Positions 6,352 through 10,172 of a DNA stretch of 10,172 nt are shown in pieces. The stretch is from SZAS-103 sp038323475 (GTDB lineage Bacteria; Pseudomonadota; Gammaproteobacteria; Xanthomonadales; Xanthomonadaceae): the NCBI GenBank assembly GCA_038323475.1, contig JBBQHA010000116.1, positions 1 to 10,172 of the forward strand. Direction: 5' to 3'. A program made the position numbers and the translations under genes. The notes below the pieces were generated by a model. It ran no database searches. It was not told the origin of the DNA and saw only the letters and a program-made list of their open reading frames with translations. The stretch's first letter is position 1. The number at the start of each line of letters is the position of its first letter.

Positions 6352-6753
6352 TCAGTTGATTTCCTTGGCGATCGCCTCGAGTTCCCTGGTGCGCGCCGCG
6401 ATCACGCCGGCGCGGCACGTCGGGAAATCGAGCACCTGCCCTTCCCTGCCGAAATCGCCATTCGCATGGAACAGGCACGACGATTCCTTGTAGGCATTCC
6501 ACAGCCGCTGCTCCGCGAGCAGGTCGGCTTTGGTCTGCCCGCTGAGTCCCGCATTGAGATGCTTCCACGCGGCGTTGAGTTTCTGTTCCTCGCGGTCGAT
6601 CCACTCCTGCCCGCATTTTCCCCACGCGGGATTGCTGCCGTCGGAATGTTCGATGCACCCGTCGTAGGCCTTGTCGGCCTTCGCGGGAGCGCTATGCAGC
6701 ATGGCGGCAAGCGCGAGGCATGCCGCACCGGCCAGATGGATCGCTCGTTTCAT
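6352..6753 (-). CDS. Secreted LprI-like (DUF1311) protein
   Basis: A 133-aa exported protein with a classic signal peptide (MKRAIHLAGA, hydrophobic core, cleavage after SAPAKA at about residue 26). The mature part has the DUF1311/LprI pattern: EEQKLNAAWKHLNAGL (55-70), AEQRLWNAYKESSC (80-93), and a C-terminal helix TRELEAIAKEIN. Mature cysteines C33, C47, C93 and C112 could form two disulfides in the periplasm. The family is named for mycobacterial LprI, a lysozyme inhibitor, but most proteobacterial members have no shown function, so inhibitor activity is not claimed. The ATG at 6753 follows GGGGA by seven bases; the frame is open further upstream without start support. GC content is high again, so this gene sits outside the AT-richer island on its left. 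Confidence 0.85.
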   Translation of the reverse strand: MKRAIHLAGAACLALAAMLHSAPAKADKAYDGCIEHSDGSNPAWGKCGQEWIDREEQKLNAAWKHLNAGLSGQTKADLLAEQRLWNAYKESSCLFHANGDFGREGQVLDFPTCRAGVIAARTRELEAIAKEIN

Positions 6754-6970
6754 CGCACGTTCCCCGCCGCTGCCGATCGGGATTTGTATCACGACAGCGC
6801 GCGCCAGCGGCGTCCCGACTCCGTCAGTGCCTGCGACCGAGGACGAGCGGCCGATGCCGCGTTGAATGCGCTGGTGGAACGAGAGAGCGGGTCGCCGAAT
6901 GGGCAGGCCCGTCTCAAGCGGATGCGGGTCGGCCGAGGCGTGCAACGATCCCGCCACCCACGCGCGCGGC
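6754..6970 (-). promoter_or_regulatory. Upstream region of the LprI-like gene with a possible extended -10
   Basis: In this 217-bp gap the minus strand reads TGATACAAAT around 6791-6782: a TG one base before TACAAA, i.e. an extended -10 arrangement. It would start transcription about 20-25 bases before the ATG at 6753. No clear -35 or panD terminator was found in the rest of the gap, and no supported gene. Confidence 0.35.
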
Positions 6971-7351
6971 TCAGGCCGCCTGCATCGGCATCGATTCGTT
7001 GGTGTGGGTCAGCCGGTTCTGGCGGTCGACGTAGACCAGGCGCGGCTTGTGCGCAGCGGCTTCGGCGGCGTTGCAGTTGGCGTAGGCGCAGATGATGACG
7101 AGGTCGCCGGGGCTGGCCTTGTGCGCGGCGGCGCCGTTGACCGAGATGATCCCGCTGCCTGCCTCGGCTTGGATCGCGTAGGTCACGAAACGCTCGCCGT
7201 TGTTGACGTTGAAGATGTGCACCTGCTCGTTTTCGAGGATGCCGGCGAGTTCCAGCAGCCGCGTATCGATCGCGCACGAGCCTTCGTAGTGCAGCTCGGC
7301 GTGGGTCACGCTGGCGCGATGGATCTTGGCCTTGAGCAGGGTGAACTGCAT
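6971..7351 (-). CDS. panD: Aspartate 1-decarboxylase, pyruvoyl-dependent
   Basis: PanD converts L-aspartate to beta-alanine, which feeds pantothenate and CoA synthesis in the cytosol. The 126-aa proenzyme begins MQFTLLKAKIHRASVTHAEL and has the self-cleavage site G24-S25 in YEGSCAID; S25 becomes the catalytic pyruvoyl group of the alpha chain. Other family landmarks are the NVNNGERFVTYAI stretch (about 54-66), NGAAAH (76-81) and GDLVIICAYA (86-95). Length equals that of E. coli PanD. The ATG at 7351 follows GGAG by six bases. In many proteobacteria panD follows panB and panC; here the gene upstream is a divergent methyltransferase and the one downstream is unrelated, so panD is transcribed on its own. 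Confidence 0.97.
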   Translation of the reverse strand: MQFTLLKAKIHRASVTHAELHYEGSCAIDTRLLELAGILENEQVHIFNVNNGERFVTYAIQAEAGSGIISVNGAAAHKASPGDLVIICAYANCNAAEAAAHKPRLVYVDRQNRLTHTNESMPMQAA

Positions 7352-7390
7352 GGACGGCTCCGGCATTGGGCGGGCGACAGGCTGCCGGGC

Positions 7391-7419
7391 AGTGTAGGGC
7401 GCTGTTTTGCGCACTGCAA
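7391..7419 (-). promoter_or_regulatory. Candidate panD promoter
   Basis: On the minus strand TTGCAG (7419 down to 7414) and TACACT (7396 down to 7391) are separated by exactly 17 bases. Start of transcription near 7384 would give a leader of about 33 bases with the panD ribosome binding site. The -35 agrees with consensus only in its TTG half. Confidence 0.4.
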
Positions 7420-7550
7420 CATGGCGGCGCTGAACGCTCCTGCATCCGGGACAAGCGGACGGATCGGCTGAGGTCGAAGCCGACGCTTCGGGCCCGCATG
7501 CTCCAGCCCCGCCACGGCCAAGTGCCGTACGCGCCTGCACGCGGCACTAG

Positions 7551-7556
7551 TATCAT
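7551..7556 (+). promoter_or_regulatory. Candidate -10 for a leaderless methyltransferase mRNA
   Basis: TATCAT matches five of six -10 bases and ends six bases before the GTG start at 7563, so transcription would begin on the start codon, as proposed for queG. No Shine-Dalgarno sequence or clear -35 is present. Confidence 0.45.
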
Positions 7557-7562
7557 TCGACC

Positions 7563-8393
7563 GTGCGCATTTCCGCCGCACGTCCGTGGAAACCGATCTT
7601 GGACGATGTCTTGCTGGAATCCCCGTGCCGCGCCTGCGGCCAGCGCGCGCAACTGCGTCGCCTCGGCGACGTGCCGCCCACCCACCCGGGACCCTTCCAT
7701 ACCGACCGGTTCGGATTGGTGCATTGCCCGGTTTGCGACGTGGTCTATCTCGAGCCGGCGCCGACGCCGCAGGACCTGCGCGTGCTCTACGAGGAATCGG
7801 TGCAGTTCGCCGACGACCACTACACCGATCCCGGTCGCGTCGCCAGCATCATGGAGTATTACGGGGGCGCCGTTCGCCGGTTCGGAATGCTTCCGGGCCC
7901 TGGCGGGCGCGTTCTCGAGGTCGGTGCGGGCTACGCCTGGGTATCGCGCGCGTGCAAGGAGCGGCAGCCGGCAGTCATCACGGTTGCGCAGGACGTGAGC
8001 GCCGAATGCGCGACCATGTGTCCATGGGTCGACGAGTACCATGTGGGAACACTCGATACGCTGGATCGGAGCCATCTCTTCCAGCTCGCGTCGATGACCC
8101 ACGTCATCGAGCACCTCGTCGATCCGGCTGCGATGCTTGGGGACATCGCCTCGCGGCTTGCCCCTGGCGGCAGATTGTTCGTCACCGCGCCCTTCCGTCC
8201 AACTGGCTGGCGGCCGGAACTTGGCATCGCTCCCTGGCGCGACTATTCGTACCTGCACGTACCTGCCCACGTCACCTATCTTTCGCAGGCATGGTTCAAG
8301 CGGGAAGCTGCGCGCCATGGCTTCGACATTGCGCGGTGGGATCCCAGCCATGAGCAGGGACAGGCCTTCGAACTGGTGATGGTCAAGCGATGA
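7563..8393 (+). CDS. SAM-dependent class I methyltransferase with N-terminal zinc-finger-like motif
   Basis: A 276-aa cytosolic methyltransferase. The N-terminus has C22xxC25 and C55xxC58, a spacing like the zinc-binding segment ahead of several sugar and natural-product C-methyltransferases. The Rossmann domain follows: motif I VLEVGAGYA at 117-125, an acidic residue in VAQDVS at 141-146, the post-motif THVIEHLVDP at 179-188 (a Methyltransf_11/23 signature) and LAPGGRLFVTAP at 199-210. Residues 225-245 (WRDYSYLHVPAHVTYLS) resemble the late active-site strand of Methyltransf_23 proteins. The GTG at 7563 is the only plausible early start in frame; the next Met is residue 97, inside the fold. 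It is divergent from panD and converges on an oxygenase gene. The substrate is unknown; given the oxygenase and the glycosyltransferase-like gene beside it, a surface glycan is a reasonable guess. Confidence 0.87.
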   Translation: MRISAARPWKPILDDVLLESPCRACGQRAQLRRLGDVPPTHPGPFHTDRFGLVHCPVCDVVYLEPAPTPQDLRVLYEESVQFADDHYTDPGRVASIMEYYGGAVRRFGMLPGPGGRVLEVGAGYAWVSRACKERQPAVITVAQDVSAECATMCPWVDEYHVGTLDTLDRSHLFQLASMTHVIEHLVDPAAMLGDIASRLAPGGRLFVTAPFRPTGWRPELGIAPWRDYSYLHVPAHVTYLSQAWFKREAARHGFDIARWDPSHEQGQAFELVMVKR

Positions 8394-8473
8394 GGTTCGC
8401 GTCAGGCACCGGGACCATCTATGCACGACCCGCCCGGCATCCTTCAGCGGCGCGGCGCGGCACCCCGACACGC

Positions 8474-8493
8474 TAGCCGGCAGTCGCTGGCTA
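8474..8493 (+). terminator. Hairpin between convergent methyltransferase and oxygenase genes
   Basis: TAGCCGGC, loop AGTC, GCTGGCTA: an eight-pair stem with one G-U pair when read as plus-strand RNA. It lies 80 bases beyond the methyltransferase stop and its last three bases are the TAG stop of the opposing oxygenase gene. There is no following T run, so termination is uncertain. Confidence 0.4.
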
Positions 8494-9756
8494 TCGGTGC
8501 TGGAGGGCGACGCCGAGGATCCGGTAGGCGAGCGCCCTCTCGTCGGCGGAGCTGCCGTCGGCGCTGGGCATCCAGGCGCGCGCGGCACGGATGCGCAACG
8601 CGATCGCATGTCCGGCATCGGCTTTCAGCGGCAACTCGATCGTCGTCGGCACGCCCGGCGGAACGGTTGCCGCGTGCATCCGACCGTCGAGTTCGATCTG
8701 CAACTGCTGGCCGCCAACGATCTGCGGCGGCGCCCACACCACAAGGCGCAGCCCGAGCATGCCGCGCGTCGGCACGAATCGGGCCGCCACTTCGACGCTT
8801 GCCCACTGGTCGGGCCATACCCCGCTCACTCCGTCGGGCTGGGTGGCATAACCCTGCAGGTCGAGGCGCTGTGCGGCGCGGGCCTCGGCAAGCGCCGTTT
8901 CCAATGCCTGGATCTGCGCACTGAACTGTTTTTCCCGTTCATACAGGAAATGCAATTGGGCGCGCATTCGGGTAAAGCGATCGCCGAGGTCGGCCAGGTC
9001 GCCTGCCGACAGCGTGCGCCCGGCCTGCCAATCCGCCGGCAGTGTGTCGGGCACATAGATCGTGGCGTGCGAAGGCGCGGTATCCACGGCGGGCCGCTCG
9101 ACGGTGTAGAGGTAGATCGCGAACGATTTGCGCGACAGCCCTTCGCGATCGGACGGCAACCGGATCTGGGTGAATCCGTGCCAGGACGTCTCGCTGGTCT
9201 CGAACACGACAGCCTTGTTGAACAAGGGTGCGATGCTGGTGGTGCGATTGGTCGCCGGATTCCACGGATCGGACTGCAGCTCCAGCGACCCGCCCCACAC
9301 CTGCTCCCATTCGGGATTCAGGTACACGATCAGGTTCAGCCGCCGATGCCAGCGCGTGCGCGGATGGAAGTTGAAATCCACGTGCACATCCAGGCCCTGG
9401 CCCTGCCGGTTCTCATGGGTGCCGCCGCCGATGTAATCCGGGTCGTACAACAGGTCGGGGATGCCGGTCACGTCCGAGACGAACTGCAGGAATTCCGGCG
9501 TCTGCAGATAGCGGTCGAGGTCGCGGTACGCATCGGAGATGTCGCGCACGTCCATGCGCACCGCCTTGCCGCCGACTTCGCCCATCTCGTTGAGTGCGTG
9601 GCGTGCCTCGAAGCCGGGGAAATCGGCGAGCAGGCGATCGCACAGGGACCGGGAGAGGAAGTCGTCGATGACGACGTGGCGGAACGGCTGCGCCGTCCGG
9701 AACTGGTGGGCATACGCATCCCTGCGCTGGAGCGTTGCCGCGTCGATCACCGACAT
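8491..9756 (-). CDS. Fe(II)/2-oxoglutarate-dependent oxygenase with C-terminal beta domain
   Basis: A 421-aa protein whose first 220 residues are a prolyl-4-hydroxylase-like 2OG-Fe(II) oxygenase: PFRHVVIDDFLS (24-35) is the usual opening, the iron ligands are H125 and D127 (DVHVDFN) and H193 (SWHGF), and R209 or K210 in SRKSFAIYLYT should bind 2-oxoglutarate. RRLNLIVYLNPEW and WGGSLEL are family landmarks between them. A heptad-rich segment (about 262-297) looks like a coiled coil, and about 315-421 is a beta-rich domain ending WMPSADG...DERALAYRILGVAL, a pattern I associate with accessory domains of Xanthomonad surface-glycan proteins (inference). There is no signal peptide, so it is cytosolic. 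The ATG at 9756 begins the recognisable protein; ribosome binding is weak (GGTG). The target may be a sugar, lipid or protein hydroxylated near LPS or exopolysaccharide synthesis; that is inferred from neighbours. Confidence 0.9.
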   Translation of the reverse strand: MSVIDAATLQRRDAYAHQFRTAQPFRHVVIDDFLSRSLCDRLLADFPGFEARHALNEMGEVGGKAVRMDVRDISDAYRDLDRYLQTPEFLQFVSDVTGIPDLLYDPDYIGGGTHENRQGQGLDVHVDFNFHPRTRWHRRLNLIVYLNPEWEQVWGGSLELQSDPWNPATNRTTSIAPLFNKAVVFETSETSWHGFTQIRLPSDREGLSRKSFAIYLYTVERPAVDTAPSHATIYVPDTLPADWQAGRTLSAGDLADLGDRFTRMRAQLHFLYEREKQFSAQIQALETALAEARAAQRLDLQGYATQPDGVSGVWPDQWASVEVAARFVPTRGMLGLRLVVWAPPQIVGGQQLQIELDGRMHAATVPPGVPTTIELPLKADAGHAIALRIRAARAWMPSADGSSADERALAYRILGVALQHR

Positions 9757-9792
9757 GTCGTATGCACCACGCGATCCGCGAACTAGAGCGCG

Positions 9793-9798
9793 ATTGTA
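9793..9798 (-). promoter_or_regulatory. Candidate -10 of the oxygenase gene
   Basis: TACAAT on the minus strand matches five of six -10 bases. It lies about 36 bases before the ATG at 9756, predicting a leader of roughly 30 bases. The expected -35 site is GC-rich and unconvincing. It sits within the 92-bp gap after the upstream membrane protein gene, so the oxygenase probably has its own promoter. Confidence 0.45.
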
Positions 9799-9848
9799 CC
9801 GGTCGTGGCCGCCGCTGCGCGCGATGCACCCGCTGCCGAAACCGCAGT

Positions 9849-10172
9849 TCAAGGCTGTGCGGCAACGGATTCCCGACCGGATGGCGGATGCCGCATGGCG
9901 ATGCGCGGCGCGACGATCACCGCCAACGCGATCAGCGCGAATGCCGGCATCGGGTGCAGGTAGCGGTAGGACACGATGGCCGAGAACAGCAATTGCGTGC
10001 TCGCCAATCCCAGCGCATACAGCAACAGCACGTCGGCCTCGCCCGTGCGGCCGGCGCGGCGGAGCTTCCAGCACGCCCATGCCGCCAGCGGAACCAGCCC
10101 CAGCCAGCAAGCGACCAGCCAGTCCACTCCGATGCTGAACCAGCGCCGCGCCGGCGACTCCACCGTCTCGGT
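9849..10172 (-). CDS. C-terminus of polytopic membrane protein, probably ArnT/GT39-like glycosyltransferase (partial)
   Basis: The last 107 codons of a gene whose start lies beyond the right edge; the frame is open to the window end (T-E-T before the GTG at 10163), so that GTG is not the real start. Three hydrophobic segments are visible: WLVACWLGLVPLAAWACW, VLLLYALGLASTQLLFSAI and MPAFALIALAVIVAP, followed by a short basic, polar tail. The SYRYLHPMPAF motif just before the last helix resembles the R-Y-x-x-P-x-x-P turn that closes many lipid-linked-sugar-using (ArnT/PMT, GT39) glycosyltransferases. The catalytic N-terminal loop is not in view, so an O-antigen ligase-like or other membrane protein cannot be excluded. 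It reads in the same direction as the oxygenase gene, 92 bp away. Confidence 0.6.
   Translation of the reverse strand, partial: TETVESPARRWFSIGVDWLVACWLGLVPLAAWACWKLRRAGRTGEADVLLLYALGLASTQLLFSAIVSYRYLHPMPAFALIALAVIVAPRIAMRHPPSGRESVAAQP

Noticed and set aside
6789..8618. Minus-strand open frame of about 600 codons across panD and the methyltransferase
   Set aside because: It overlaps panD in another frame and lies antisense to the methyltransferase; no recognisable domain.
8497..9786. Plus-strand open frame opposite the oxygenase gene
   Set aside because: A mirror frame of a GC-rich gene; the opposite strand has HxD...H oxygenase motifs.

Overview
The window is high-GC bacterial DNA. It most likely comes from a gammaproteobacterium of the Xanthomonadales/Lysobacterales type. 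The grounds for this are the tsaE-nnr order with queG divergent (as around E. coli yjeE-yjeF-yjeS), the GC-saturated third codon positions, an ELKRRxVFR-type membrane-protein remnant of a kind I associate with that order, and several starts that look leaderless. This placement is inference; no rRNA or marker gene is present.

Region 1 (1-3800) is housekeeping. The start of tsaE (tRNA t6A synthesis) runs off the left edge and overlaps the stop of nnr (NAD(P)HX repair). queG (last step of queuosine synthesis) is divergent from nnr across only 22 bp. Those 22 bp hold two opposed -10 elements, each placed so that the transcript would begin at or next to the start codon. Downstream of queG is a five-helix membrane protein resembling DUF6498. 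A small three-helix membrane protein converges on it.

Region 2 (3800-6970) is accessory and patchy, with every gene on the minus strand. It holds an N-terminal fragment of an ELKRRxVFR-type membrane protein, a lipoprotein histidine phosphatase, an AT-richer stretch (about 4850-6345) whose only gene is an exported LamG-like domain fused to three C-terminal membrane helices, and a secreted LprI/DUF1311-like protein. The LamG-membrane fusion is the least conventional gene in the window and the best candidate for recently acquired, poorly described function.

Region 3 (6971-10172) has panD (beta-alanine for pantothenate/CoA) standing apart from panB/panC. Next come a divergent SAM methyltransferase with a CxxC...CxxC N-terminus, a convergent Fe(II)/2-oxoglutarate oxygenase with a coiled coil and a beta-rich C-terminal domain, and the C-terminus of a polytopic membrane protein resembling ArnT/GT39 glycosyltransferases. 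The last three suggest the edge of a cell-surface glycan modification locus.

No tRNA, rRNA, CRISPR array, transposase or integrase was seen. No gene-free stretch exceeds 300 bases. The largest gaps (3785-3944, 4850-5019, 6754-6970, 7352-7562) are covered by promoter or 'other' entries.
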